Positions 41,835-50,749 of a stretch of 64,000 nt of DNA are shown here, piece by piece (the first letter of the stretch is position 1; every line of letters starts with the position of its first letter). The notes beneath the pieces were generated by a model that was given only the letters and a program-made list of their open reading frames with translations, searched no databases and had not been told where the DNA came from. Source of the stretch: Solimonas_A sp052035235 (lineage in GTDB: Bacteria > Pseudomonadota > Gammaproteobacteria > Nevskiales > Nevskiaceae); assembly GCA_052035235.1 (NCBI GenBank), contig JBPOHT010000019.1:109888-173887 (forward strand), given 5' to 3'. Both the position numbers and the translations under genes were made by a program.

Positions 41835-43436
41835 TTAATCGCCGCGTGACGATCCGCGATCCGCAAACTGCTGCCGCAGTTCCCGCTTGAGAATCTTGCC
41901 GCTGGCGTTCTTGGGCAGCTGCGCCACCACTTCCACCCGCTTGGGTGTCTTGAAGCCGGCAAGGCGCTCACGGCAGTGGCGGATGATGTCGTCGGGCGAT
42001 ACGGTCTGGCCCGGGCGCGGCACCACCACGGCCATCACGGCTTCGATCCAGCGGGGGTGCGGGATGCCGAACACGGCGACTTCCGAGACCGCAGGATGAG
42101 CGAAGATGACCTCTTCCACCTCGCGGCTGGCGACGTTCTCGCCGCCGGTCTTGATCATGTCCTTCTTGCGGTCGACGACGGTGAGGTAGCCCTCCTGGTC
42201 CATCACACCGAGATCGCCACTGTGGAACCAGCCGTTGCGGAAAGCCTCGGCGGTCTTCTCCGGGTTCTTCCAGTATCCCAACGTGACGTGCGGGCCGCGG
42301 TGGACGATCTCGCCGACCGTGCCGGGCGGCACCGGCAGGTCGTCGTCATCCACCACGCGGGTCTCGACGTTGATCGCGGGGCGGCCGGCAGAGCCCAGCT
42401 TGCGCAACTGGTCCTCGGGGCGCAGCACGGTGGCCACCGGGGACATCTCGGTCTGGCCGTAGAAGTTGAACAGCCGGACCTGCGGCAGACGCGCGGCGAT
42501 TTCCTTGATGATCTCGCCGGGCATGATCGAGGCGCCGTAGTAGCCCTTCTTCAGCGAGGAGAGATCCGTACGGTCGAAGTCCGGATGGCGCAGCAGCGAT
42601 ATCCAGACCGTGGGTGGGCAGAACAGCTTGGTGGCGCGCTCGCGCTGGATGGTGGACAGCAGCGCAGCGGGATCGGGCCCGGGCAGCACGATGTTGGTGG
42701 CGCCCAGGTAGAGGCCCGGGGTCAGGAACGCGTCGAGCTGCGCACAGTGGAACAGCGGCAGGGAGTGGACCTCGATGTCGTCGGCGGCCATCTCGCCGTC
42801 GGCGATGCAGCTGGTGTAGTGCGAGTAGAGGCAGCGCGCCGACAGCAGCGCGCCCTTGGGGCGCGACTCGGTGCCGCTGGTGTAGAGCATCTGCACCGGG
42901 TCGTCGTCGCCGACCGGCACGTCCGGGGCGGTGGCGTCGGCATGGGCCATCCAGTCCTGCACCACCTCCCAGTCGGCGGAGACCTCCGTGCCCTTGTCCC
43001 GAATGACCCCGCGCAGCCTGGGCGCGATCCCGGCCTCGGCGATGGCCGCGTCGGCCACGCCGGCCAGGGCGTCTTCCACGATCACGCCACGGGCTTCTGC
43101 ATTGCCGAGGATGTAGGCCACCTCGGCGGCATTGAGCATGAAGTTGATCGGCACCACCACGGCGCCCAGGCGCGCCAGTGCGAAGCGGATGACGACGAAG
43201 GCGTGGTTGTTGCGCGACAGCAGGGCCACGTGGTCGCCCCGGACGATGCCGCGGGCCGCAATCGCATTGGCAGTGCGGTTGACGGTGTCGTCCAGCTCCG
43301 CGTAGGTCTGGCGCAGGTCGCCGTAGACCAGGGCGGTCTTGCACGGGAAGCGGGCGGCGCTGCGCTGCAGCAGGTCCGCCAGGCGATGGCTACGGGCGGC
43401 GGAAATCAAGGTATCTGGCACGGGGGGATGGGTCAT
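41835..43436 (-). CDS. Acyl-CoA ligase (AMP-binding)
   Basis: 533-residue ANL-family ligase that activates a carboxylic acid with ATP and CoA. The P-loop reads YTSGTESRPKG (185-195), a little off the usual TTGxPKG. Further motifs are FYGQTEMSPV, GEIVHRGPHVTLGYWKNPEKTAEAFRNGWFHSGD and the C-terminal lysine in LPKNASGKILKREL. It is divergent from the wax synthase-like gene. Substrate could be fatty or aromatic; the branch resembles fatty-acyl/FadK-type ligases. Confidence 0.9.
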   Translation of the reverse strand: MTHPPVPDTLISAARSHRLADLLQRSAARFPCKTALVYGDLRQTYAELDDTVNRTANAIAARGIVRGDHVALLSRNNHAFVVIRFALARLGAVVVPINFMLNAAEVAYILGNAEARGVIVEDALAGVADAAIAEAGIAPRLRGVIRDKGTEVSADWEVVQDWMAHADATAPDVPVGDDDPVQMLYTSGTESRPKGALLSARCLYSHYTSCIADGEMAADDIEVHSLPLFHCAQLDAFLTPGLYLGATNIVLPGPDPAALLSTIQRERATKLFCPPTVWISLLRHPDFDRTDLSSLKKGYYGASIMPGEIIKEIAARLPQVRLFNFYGQTEMSPVATVLRPEDQLRKLGSAGRPAINVETRVVDDDDLPVPPGTVGEIVHRGPHVTLGYWKNPEKTAEAFRNGWFHSGDLGVMDQEGYLTVVDRKKDMIKTGGENVASREVEEVIFAHPAVSEVAVFGIPHPRWIEAVMAVVVPRPGQTVSPDDIIRHCRERLAGFKTPKRVEVVAQLPKNASGKILKRELRQQFADRGSSRGD

Positions 43437-43623
43437 TTCGGGCCAAGCTGGTCGAAGGGCGGAGGCCTGTCAACGAGCGTTTCTGGTGGTTGCCGACATG
43501 GAACAATGATTCATCTTGCCCAGTCAACGGCGAAGATTTCCCACTCGGTGCTTTTGCACGATCATGAAGCCAGGAGACCAGGGGGCCCGAGCCCCCGGCA
43601 CAATGACTGTTTGAGGTGCCCGC

Positions 43624-45006
43624 TTGAGCAAGCTATCCCTCGTCGACGACACCTTCCTGCGGCTGGAGAGTCGCCGGCAGCCGCTGCATATCGGCATGCT
43701 GATGCTGTTCGAGCCGCCGGCGGATGCACCGCCGGATTTCGCCGCGCAACTGGCGGAAAAGCTGAAGCAGTCCACGCGCGCGGTGCCGCCGTTCAGCCAG
43801 CGCCTGGAACGCCGGCGCGGAATGCATTACTGGGTGGATGACGACGACTTCGACCTGGCCCACCACTTCGTGCACATGTCGCTGCCCAAGCCGGGGCGCA
43901 TCCGCGAGCTGCTGTCGGTGGTGTCCCGCGTGCATTCGGTGCACCTGGACCGCGCCTACCCGCTATGGCGCATGTACCTGATCGAGGGTATCGAGGACGG
44001 GCGCATCGCGGTGTACCTGAAGATCCACCACTCGGTGGTGGACGGCGTGGGCGGCATCCGCATGCTGATGAAGTCCATGTCGCATGACCGCGCGGTGTCG
44101 GCCAAGATGCCGCCGCCCTGGGAGATCGGCGCCACCAAGCGCAAGATGCAGTCGATGCCGGTGCCGGTGCCGATGGTGGAGAGCCTGAATGCCGTGCGCC
44201 TGATGGCACGCGAGGGCCTGAGGTCAGCCATGCCGGTGTTCCGGCGGGTGCGCGACACGCTGCGCGAGGTGCGCAGCGGCGACGGTAATATCGCGCTGGC
44301 CGGCGACGCGCCGCGCTGCGTGCTCAACAGCAAGGTCAGCGCCACCCGACGCTTCGCAGCGCAGCAGTACTCCACGCCGCGCATGCGCGCGGTGGCCAAG
44401 GCGGCCGGCGGCACGCTCAATGACGTGGTGCTGGCGATGTGCGGCGGCGCGCTGCGGCGCTACCTGCTGACCTTGGGTCAGTTGCCGGACAAGCCACTGA
44501 TCGCCGGCGTGCCGATCTCGATCCGCCGCGACGACACCATGTCGGGCAACGAGGTGGCCTTCACCATCGCCCACCTGGCGACCAACGTGGAAGATCCTCT
44601 GGAGCGCCTGCAGGCGATCAAGCGCTGCATGGACAAGAACAAGGAGCAGCTGCAGGGCTTCTCGCCGGCCCAGGTCATGGCCTATGCGGCGATGATGCTG
44701 ATGCCGGGCAGCCTGGCGACGCTGCTGGGCCTGCGGCCGGACAACGCCCTGGGCAGCGTGGTGATCTCGCATGTGCCGGGCCCGCGCGAGGACATCTTCT
44801 GGCAGGGGGCGCGACTCACCGGCCTCTACCCGGCCTCGCTGCTGTTCGACACCCTGGCGCTCAACATCACGGTGATCAGCCGCCACGATTACGTGGACTT
44901 CGGCGTGATCGCCTGCCGAAAATCGGTGCCGCAGGTGCAGCGCCTGCTGGACCATCTCGAGGACGAACTGACGGCGCTGGAACACAGCGTCGGCATCCGG
45001 TCCTGA
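43624..45006 (+). CDS. WS/DGAT-family wax ester synthase / acyltransferase
   Basis: 460-residue bacterial wax ester synthase/diacylglycerol acyltransferase. The catalytic HHxxxDG motif is IHHSVVDG with H135/H136 and D140. The C-terminal domain shows GNEVAFTIAHLATNVEDPLERL and NALGSVVISHVPGPRE, both typical of this family. It joins acyl-CoA to long alcohols or diacylglycerol at the inner membrane, storing carbon as lipid. The start is TTG at 43624, with GAGGTG upstream. The next SDR starts 19 bases later. Confidence 0.92.
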   Translation: MSKLSLVDDTFLRLESRRQPLHIGMLMLFEPPADAPPDFAAQLAEKLKQSTRAVPPFSQRLERRRGMHYWVDDDDFDLAHHFVHMSLPKPGRIRELLSVVSRVHSVHLDRAYPLWRMYLIEGIEDGRIAVYLKIHHSVVDGVGGIRMLMKSMSHDRAVSAKMPPPWEIGATKRKMQSMPVPVPMVESLNAVRLMAREGLRSAMPVFRRVRDTLREVRSGDGNIALAGDAPRCVLNSKVSATRRFAAQQYSTPRMRAVAKAAGGTLNDVVLAMCGGALRRYLLTLGQLPDKPLIAGVPISIRRDDTMSGNEVAFTIAHLATNVEDPLERLQAIKRCMDKNKEQLQGFSPAQVMAYAAMMLMPGSLATLLGLRPDNALGSVVISHVPGPREDIFWQGARLTGLYPASLLFDTLALNITVISRHDYVDFGVIACRKSVPQVQRLLDHLEDELTALEHSVGIRS

Positions 45007-45025
45007 CCGTTTCCTGGAGAATCTC

Positions 45026-45958
45026 GTGAAGCAGAAGTGGACGACGGCGCAGATGCCGTCGCAGGCCGGCAAGACGGCCATCGTGACCGGCGCCAACAGC
45101 GGCCTGGGCCTGGAGACGGCGATTGCACTGGCGGGCGTCGGCGCGCGCGTAATCCTGGCCTGCCGCAACCCGGCCAAGGCGGCGGCGGCGCTGGACAAGC
45201 TGCAGGCCCGCGCGCCGGGGGCGGATGCATCCCTGATGACGCTGGACCTGTCGAGCCTGGCCTCGGTGCGCGCCTTCGCCGAAGAATTCAATCAGAACGA
45301 AGGGCAGCTGGACCTGCTGGTCAACAATGCCGGCATCCTGGGCGTGCCGTTGGGCCATACCGCGGACGGCTTCGAGAACCACATGGGGACGAACCACCTG
45401 GGCCACTTTGCGCTGACGGGGCTGCTGATGGAGCGCATCCTGGCCACGCCGGGTGCACGCATCATCACCGTGGGCAGCCTGGGTCACTGGCGCGGAAAGC
45501 TGGACGTGGATGATCTCAACTTCGAGCGTACGCCCTACGTGCCTTTTGCCGGCTATGCCAACAGCAAGCAGGCGAACCTGCTGTTCGTGACCGAGCTGGC
45601 GCGGCGGCTGGCGGCGAAAGGCTCCGGCTTGATCGCCGCGGCGGCCCACCCGGGCGGCGCCGACACCACGATCAAGCCGCGCAAGGACAACTTCGCGCAG
45701 CGCTTCGAGGACGCCGTGATCGCGCCGATCGCGCGCCGCTGGCTGATCAACAGCGCGGCGGCGGGAGCGCTGCCGACGTTGTACGCGGCGACCATGCCGG
45801 GCATCGAGCCGGACGGCTACTACGGGCCGGATGGGTTCGCGGGGCTGCGCGGGCACCCCGCGGTAGCGTCACGCAAGCGCAGCAGCAAGGATCCGGAGCT
45901 GGCGAAGCGGCTGTGGGAGGCTTCGGCGAGGCTGACGGGGGTTTCGTATCTGGATTGA
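45026..45958 (+). CDS. SDR-family oxidoreductase, retinol-dehydrogenase-like
   Basis: 310-residue SDR starting at GTG (GGAG nine bases upstream). Motifs: VTGANSGLGLETAIAL, NNAGILGVPLGHTADGFENHMGTNHLGHFALTG, catalytic serine in TVGSLGHWRG and pair YANSK. This branch includes human retinol dehydrogenases and related bacterial proteins, often acting on hydrophobic alcohols and ketones. Behind the wax synthase it may supply or remove fatty alcohol, which is only suggested by position. Confidence 0.88.
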   Translation: MKQKWTTAQMPSQAGKTAIVTGANSGLGLETAIALAGVGARVILACRNPAKAAAALDKLQARAPGADASLMTLDLSSLASVRAFAEEFNQNEGQLDLLVNNAGILGVPLGHTADGFENHMGTNHLGHFALTGLLMERILATPGARIITVGSLGHWRGKLDVDDLNFERTPYVPFAGYANSKQANLLFVTELARRLAAKGSGLIAAAAHPGGADTTIKPRKDNFAQRFEDAVIAPIARRWLINSAAAGALPTLYAATMPGIEPDGYYGPDGFAGLRGHPAVASRKRSSKDPELAKRLWEASARLTGVSYLD

Positions 45959-45998
45959 ACCTGATGAGGCACGCGATGCACACCCCATCAACCGCAGC

Positions 45999-46081
45999 GT
46001 CATGCCGGCGAAAGCCGGCATCCAGTCCCGCACCTGAGTGACCATAGCCTCGACTGGATACCGGCTTTCGCCGGTATGACG
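45999..46081. repeat. 82-83 bp terminal-inverted-repeat element, copy 1
   Basis: Begins GTCATGCCGGCGAAAGCCGG and ends with its imperfect mirror CCGGCTTTCGCCGGTATGAC. The ends each hold a short inner hairpin (CCGGC-GAAA-GCCGG). Copy 2 lies at 49323-49404 in the same orientation. The tRNA fragment begins 28 bases to the right. Confidence 0.88.
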
Positions 46082-46109
46082 TAGCCATTCATTGCCAGCC
46101 TAGGACTGG

Positions 46110-46166
46110 TAAAATCTAGTGTCCGCAATCCGAGCGGTGTAGGTTCAAATCCTGCCCCCGCTACCA
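46110..46166 (+). tRNA. 3' fragment of a leucine-type tRNA (remnant, not functional)
   Basis: From TAAAATCTAG onward the sequence reads like the 3' part of a tRNA-Leu(UAA): anticodon and 3' anticodon stem (TAA AA TCTAG), a variable-arm hairpin CCGC-AATCCGA-GCGG, a T arm GTAGG-TTCAAAT-CCTGC, a 3' acceptor strand CCCCGCT, discriminator A and encoded CCA at 46164-46166. No matching 5' acceptor strand (xGCGGGG), D arm or 5' anticodon stem is found upstream. The long variable arm excludes most tRNA types; the leucine assignment is by pattern only. Such truncated 3' ends are typical att scars of integrated elements. Confidence 0.6.
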
Positions 46167-46173
46167 ATTTGAC

Positions 46174-46941
46174 TCAGCGCCCCTTCCACTCCGGCTTGCG
46201 CTTCTCCGCGAAGGCGCGCGGGCCTTCCTGGGCGTCTTCGCTGCAGTAGGTGTATTCGTGCGCGGCACGGGCGGCCTGCAGGGCAGCGGAGCGGCCCATT
46301 TCGGTGGCGAGCATCACGGTCTCGCGGCCGGCCTTGACCGACAGCGGCGCGCCGTCGAGCACTTCGCGGGCCAGTTCGATGGCGGTGTCCAGCAGGGCGG
46401 CGGGTTCGGCGAGGCGGTTGACCAGGCCGATCTCGTAGGCGCGCTGCGCGGTGATCGGCTTACCGGTGAGGATGATCTCCATCATGATGCGCTGCGGGAT
46501 CATGTGGATCAGCGGCGCGGCCCAGGGCGAGCCGCGGCCGACCTTCACTTCCGTGATGGCGAACTTGGCGGCGGTGCTGGCCACGCAGAGGTCGCAGGCC
46601 TGGGCGATCATCCAGCCGCCGGCGAAGGCCACGCCGTTCACCGCGGCGATGGTCGGCTTGGACAGCTCGATGTTGTCGTAGGGCATCGGGAACATGTCGC
46701 GCGGCGGCACGCGCAGGCCACGCTCCACCATTTCCTTGAGATCGCCGCCGGCGCAGAAGGCCTTTTCGCCACTACCGGTGAGGATCGCCACGCGCAGGCG
46801 GTCGTCGCGCTCGAAACGCTCCCAGGCGGCGAACAGGCCCTCGCGCACTTCGCGGCTCAGGGCGTTGCGCGTGTCCGGGCGGTTGATGGTGAGGATGGCG
46901 ATGCCGTCTTCACGGGCATCGAACAGGACGGCGTCGTTCAT
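46174..46941 (-). CDS. Enoyl-CoA hydratase/isomerase (crotonase) family protein
   Basis: 255-residue crotonase. The oxyanion segments are KAFCAGGDLKEM and AAVNGVAFAGGWMIAQACDLCVAS. The active-site stretch ITEVKVGRGSPWAAPL differs from classical hydratases, so hydration, isomerisation or thioester hydrolysis all remain possible. C-terminal EGPRAFAEKRKPEWKGR is canonical. The stop codon lies only seven bases from the encoded CCA of the tRNA remnant. Acts on acyl-CoA in the cytosol. Confidence 0.9.
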   Translation of the reverse strand: MNDAVLFDAREDGIAILTINRPDTRNALSREVREGLFAAWERFERDDRLRVAILTGSGEKAFCAGGDLKEMVERGLRVPPRDMFPMPYDNIELSKPTIAAVNGVAFAGGWMIAQACDLCVASTAAKFAITEVKVGRGSPWAAPLIHMIPQRIMMEIILTGKPITAQRAYEIGLVNRLAEPAALLDTAIELAREVLDGAPLSVKAGRETVMLATEMGRSAALQAARAAHEYTYCSEDAQEGPRAFAEKRKPEWKGR

Positions 46942-47069
46942 TTTTTGAAAAGCTCTTTGCTACAGGGGATGGGTCAAGCCGCTACTGCTCGCCCCGCCAT
47001 CCTTCATCAGGCTCGGGACCGCGGCGGGCGGCCACTTTGCAGGGGTTCCCGGGGCTTTGCCCCACCCCG

Positions 47070-48341
47070 TCAGAAGCCGCGCTTGAAGATATCGTGTGCC
47101 GCGCGTTCCAGCTCCTCGCGGAAGGCGGGGTGCGCGATGGCGATCAGGCGGCGGGCGCGCTCGGCCAGGGTCTGGCCCTTGAGCTCCGCGGCGCCGAACT
47201 CGGTGACGATGACGTCGACGTCGCTGCGCGCGGTGGTGACCGGGCCAGAGAGCGCAGGGACGATCTTGCTGAGGCTGCCGCCCTTGGCGGTGGCGGACAG
47301 CGCGATGATGGCGCGGCCGCCCGGGGAGCGCGAGCCGGCGCGAACGAAGTCCACCTGCCCGCCGGTGCCACCCAGGTAGCTGCTGCCGCTCTGCTCGGCG
47401 TTGACCTGGCCGCTGAGGTCCACCTCCAGGGCGGAGTTGATCGTGACCAGGCGTTCAAGCCGGGCCAGCACGGCGGCGTCGTGCGTGTAGCTGGTGGCGC
47501 ACATGCGGATCTGCGGGTTCTGGTGCGCCCACTGGTACAGGCGGCGCGTGCCGATCAGGGCGCCGTTGATGGAAACGCCGGTGTCGATGGCCTTGCGGGC
47601 ATTGGTGACCACGCCGGCTTCGACCAGCTCCACCAGGCCGTCACCCAGCATGCCGGAGTGCACGCCGAGATCGCGGCGGTCCTTGAGCAGGCGCAGGATG
47701 GCGTCCGGCACGGCGCCGACGCCGGTCTGCAGCACGGCGCCATCGCCGATGAAGGCGGCGGCGTGCCTGGCGATGGCCTCGTCGGTGGGGCCGATCTTGG
47801 CGGCGCCCACTTCCACCGGCATGCGCGAGACCTGCACGGCGCAGGCGATGCGCGAGGCATGCAGCTTTTCGCCATGCGTGTAAGGCACCTGGTCGTTGAC
47901 CTCGGCGATGACGACGCGGGCCTTCTGCACCATGGCCTGCACATGGTCGCTGATCAGGCCGAAGCTGTGGTGGCCGTCGGCGTCCGCAGGGCTGAGCTGC
48001 ACGAAGGCGACGTCGCAGGGAATGATGCCCTGCTCGATCATCGGACCGATCTGGCTGACGTGGGACGGGATGATGCCGAGCTTGCCGGCAGCGGTGAGTG
48101 TGCGCAGCGTGCCGATGGCGCCCATGCTGGACAGCGAGAAGCCGCTCACGGCCTCCGGCGTCAGCAAGCTGGAGAAGCTGGTGGCGGTGAAGGCGGAGAG
48201 GTCGCCGATGCCCCCGGCCTGCGCGATCAGCGCCTCGACCAGGGTCTGCGGCTCGCCGCAGGCCTGGCCCCAGACGATGCGGTCCCCACGGCGCAGGTAA
48301 CGGGCAAGATCCAGCCCCGCCGCATCGGTGACCTGGCTCAT
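47070..48341 (-). CDS. Acetyl-CoA hydrolase/transferase family CoA-transferase
   Basis: 423-residue family I-like CoA-transferase (4-hydroxybutyrate/acetyl-CoA hydrolase-transferase type). Visible family segments are GDRIVWGQACGEPQTLVEAL, FIGDGAVLQTGVGAVPDAIL, LGVHSGMLGDGLVELVEAG, TINSALEVDLSGQVNAE and VTEFGAAELKGQTLAERA. It moves CoA between a short acid and an acyl-CoA. Its ATG overlaps the stop of the CoA-lyase gene (ATGA), so the two are translationally coupled. Confidence 0.9.
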   Translation of the reverse strand: MSQVTDAAGLDLARYLRRGDRIVWGQACGEPQTLVEALIAQAGGIGDLSAFTATSFSSLLTPEAVSGFSLSSMGAIGTLRTLTAAGKLGIIPSHVSQIGPMIEQGIIPCDVAFVQLSPADADGHHSFGLISDHVQAMVQKARVVIAEVNDQVPYTHGEKLHASRIACAVQVSRMPVEVGAAKIGPTDEAIARHAAAFIGDGAVLQTGVGAVPDAILRLLKDRRDLGVHSGMLGDGLVELVEAGVVTNARKAIDTGVSINGALIGTRRLYQWAHQNPQIRMCATSYTHDAAVLARLERLVTINSALEVDLSGQVNAEQSGSSYLGGTGGQVDFVRAGSRSPGGRAIIALSATAKGGSLSKIVPALSGPVTTARSDVDVIVTEFGAAELKGQTLAERARRLIAIAHPAFREELERAAHDIFKRGF

Positions 48342-49231
48342 GCCTTGCCCGCGAGCTTCAGCAGCAGCTGCGCGCGTGCGAGGAAGGGGCGGTCCAGCAT
48401 GGCGCCCTTGTAGCCGATGGTGCCGAGGCCGGGATTGGCGGCGAACAGGTCTACGATCTCCTGCGCCTGCGCAATCTCGTCGGCGCTGGGCATGAAGGCC
48501 TCGTTGATGACGTCCACCTGCGCGGGGTGGATGGCGAGCATGCCGCGGAAGCCGGCGCGGCGGCATTGGGTGGCGCGCTTGCGCAGCCCGTCCAGGTCAC
48601 GGAAGTCGCCCTGGATGGTGTCGATGGCGGCGACGCGCGCGGCGGCGGCGCCCACCAGGCAGAGGCTGCGCGCCAGCTCATAGGTGAAGCCGTAGCTGCC
48701 GTCGGTGTTCTTGTTCTCGCTGGCGCCCAGCTCGTCGGCCAGGTCCTCGGCGCCCCAGGTCATGGCGACCAGGCGCGGTGCGCCGACGTAGGTCACCGTG
48801 GTGAGCATGCCCTCGGCGGTCTCGGTGACCAGGGGGAAGACCTTGGTCGCGCCGGGCTCGATGCCGTTGGCGGCTTCCAGCGCGGACAGGTAGTGATCCA
48901 GCACGACGAGGTCATGGCCGCCACGGGTCTTGGGCACCATGATGCCGCCGGGCTTGCCGGGCATGACCGCGGCGAGGTCGGCCAGGGCATGCGGGCCCTG
49001 CAGCGGGTTGATGCGCACCCAGAGGCGCGCACGCGCGGCCGGCTCGGCCTTCTCCAGGAAGCCGCGCACCAGAGTGCGGGCGCGGGGCTTCTCGGCCTCC
49101 GTCACGGCATCTTCCAGATCGAACAGGGCGATGTCGGCCGCGCTGGCGGCGGCCTTCTCCATCTTCTTCTCGCTGTCGCCGGGACCGAAAAGCCAGGAGC
49201 GGGCGCCGAAGAGTTCCGGGGTCTGGGTCAT
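48338..49231 (-). CDS. HpcH/HpaI-family CoA-ester lyase (citrate lyase beta-like)
   Basis: 297-residue TIM-barrel lyase of the CitE/malyl-CoA lyase family. Motifs: SWLFGPGDSEKKMEKAAASAADIALFDLEDAV (metal-binding acid), RINPLQGPHALADL, VPKTRG, FPLVTETAEGML and TWGAEDLADELGA. Such enzymes split or form beta-hydroxyacyl-CoA bonds (malyl-, citramalyl-CoA) with Mg2+. Coupled to the CoA-transferase, it could cleave a hydroxyacyl-CoA produced by the crotonase. Confidence 0.9.
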   Translation of the reverse strand: MTQTPELFGARSWLFGPGDSEKKMEKAAASAADIALFDLEDAVTEAEKPRARTLVRGFLEKAEPAARARLWVRINPLQGPHALADLAAVMPGKPGGIMVPKTRGGHDLVVLDHYLSALEAANGIEPGATKVFPLVTETAEGMLTTVTYVGAPRLVAMTWGAEDLADELGASENKNTDGSYGFTYELARSLCLVGAAAARVAAIDTIQGDFRDLDGLRKRATQCRRAGFRGMLAIHPAQVDVINEAFMPSADEIAQAQEIVDLFAANPGLGTIGYKGAMLDRPFLARAQLLLKLAGKA

Positions 49232-49322
49232 GGGTGGATCTCACTCTTGAAAAAATGGTTGGCCACGGATTTGTGAACCTACAGAAGCCCTTCCGCCGGC
49301 TTCGGCATTAACCGTCGAACTC

Positions 49323-49404
49323 GTCATGCCGGCGAAAGCCGGCATCCAGTCCGCGACAGGAGTGACCATTGCCCGACTGGATACCGGCTTTCGCCGGTAT
49401 GACG
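49323..49404. repeat. 82-83 bp terminal-inverted-repeat element, copy 2
   Basis: Nearly identical to 45999-46081 at both ends; the middle differs slightly and is one base shorter. Same orientation. Together the two copies bracket the crotonase, CoA-transferase and CoA-lyase genes. Confidence 0.88.
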
Positions 49405-49469
49405 AAGGATGGAGCCATTGCCTTTGCAGATTCATCCGTGCAATCCCCGGAAAAAGAACTTTTCCAGGC

Positions 49470-50639
49470 TCAGTAGGACTTGGGCAACTCCAGAACTTTC
49501 TCGGCAAGGAAGTTCAGGATCATGTGGGGGCTCACCGGCGCGGTGCGGGGGATCAGCACTTCGCGCAGCAGGCGCTCGATATGGTACTCCTGCGCGTAGC
49601 CCATGCCGCCCAGCGTCAGCATCGCGGTATGGCAGGCCTCGAAGGCGAACTCGCCGGCCAGGTACTTGCCGGTGTTGGCCTCCACGCCGCAGTCCTGTCC
49701 CTTGTCGAACAGGGTGGCGGCCTTCATCACCATGAGGTTGGCCGCTTCCAGTTGCGCCCAGCACTTGGCCAGCGGGTGCTGGATGCCCTGGTTCATGCCG
49801 ATGGGGCGGTTGAAGACGATGCGCTCGCGGGCATAGCGCGCGGCGCGGAACAGGGCGGCGCGGCCGATGCCGATGGCCTCCGCGGCCACCAGCACGCGCT
49901 CGGGGTTCAGACCGTGCAGCAGGATCTTGAAGCCCTGCCCTTCCTCGCCGATGCGGTCTTCCTCCGGCACCACGAGGTCGTTGATGAAGAGCATGTTGGA
50001 GTCCACCGCGTGGCGGCCCATCTTGTGGATCAGGCGCACCTCGACCTTGGCGCGATCCAGGTCGGTGTAGAACAGCGACAGGCCCTCGGTCTTGCGCTTG
50101 ACCTGCTCCAGCGGCGTGGTGCGCGCCAGCAGCAGCATCTTGGTGGCGCCCTGCGCGGTGGAGATCCAGATCTTCTCGCCGTTGACGAGATAGCCGCCGC
50201 CCTCGCGGCGCTCGGCGCGGGTCTTGATCTCGGTGGTGTTGAGGCCGGCGTTGGGCTCGGTTACGGCAAAGCACACGCGGTCCTCGCCGCTGACCACGCG
50301 CGGCAGGATGCGCTGCTTCTGCTGCTGGCTGCCGAACAGCACCACCGGCTGCACGCTGAACACCGGGATATGAATGCTGGAGGCGCCGCTCATGCCGGCG
50401 CCCGACTCGGCCACGGCCTGCATCATCACCGCCGCCTCGGTAATGCCGAGGCCCGAGCCGCCGTACTCCGAGGGCATGGCGATACCCAGCCAGCCGCCAT
50501 CGACCATGGAGCGGAAGAAGTCCTGCGGAAATTCGGCGTCATGGTCGTGCTGCAGCCAATACTCGGGGGAGAACTGCTGGCAGTGCTTGAGGATCGTGTC
50601 GCGGATGTTCTGCTGGTCCGGCGTCAGGGAGAAATCCAT
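49470..50639 (-). CDS. Acyl-CoA dehydrogenase
   Basis: 389-residue flavin acyl-CoA dehydrogenase. N-terminal DFSLTPDQQNIRDTILKHC, FAD/substrate strand VCFAVTEPNAGLNTTEIKTRAER, WISTAQGATKMLLLART and the C-terminal GGMGYAQEYHIERLLREV are canonical. It introduces an alpha,beta double bond and passes electrons to ETF. Divergent from the CaiB gene with a long dyad between them; the two probably respond to the same regulator and act in sequence on one CoA ester. Confidence 0.92.
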   Translation of the reverse strand: MDFSLTPDQQNIRDTILKHCQQFSPEYWLQHDHDAEFPQDFFRSMVDGGWLGIAMPSEYGGSGLGITEAAVMMQAVAESGAGMSGASSIHIPVFSVQPVVLFGSQQQKQRILPRVVSGEDRVCFAVTEPNAGLNTTEIKTRAERREGGGYLVNGEKIWISTAQGATKMLLLARTTPLEQVKRKTEGLSLFYTDLDRAKVEVRLIHKMGRHAVDSNMLFINDLVVPEEDRIGEEGQGFKILLHGLNPERVLVAAEAIGIGRAALFRAARYARERIVFNRPIGMNQGIQHPLAKCWAQLEAANLMVMKAATLFDKGQDCGVEANTGKYLAGEFAFEACHTAMLTLGGMGYAQEYHIERLLREVLIPRTAPVSPHMILNFLAEKVLELPKSY

Positions 50640-50663
50640 GGTTCGGGTCTTTCTGGCGGCTGA

Positions 50664-50704
50664 TTTGTACCGATATTAGTATAGTGTACTGGTATATGTA
50701 CAAA
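50664..50704. promoter_or_regulatory. Long operator-like dyad between acyl-CoA dehydrogenase and CaiB genes
   Basis: An AT-rich 41-base imperfect palindrome in an otherwise GC-rich region: outer arms TTTGTAC / GTACAAA are perfect and the inner bases continue the symmetry (14 of 18 arm positions) around TAGTG. It lies 25 bases before the dehydrogenase ATG and 46 before the CaiB ATG and probably overlaps both promoters. The cognate regulator is not evident; the nearest candidates are the IclR (52.5 kb) and TetR (55 kb) genes. Confidence 0.65.
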
Positions 50705-50749
50705 AACCATGGAAGAATCCTGGCCAGTAGCGACCTGGAGGAGGGTTTC

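Noticed and set aside
46030..46166. Complete tRNA gene
   Set aside because: Only the 3' half folds; no 5' acceptor strand, D arm or 5' anticodon stem is present, so it is listed as a remnant.
45999..49404. Composite transposon bounded by the 82-83 bp elements
   Set aside because: The elements are too short to encode a transposase and none is present between them; only described as repeats.
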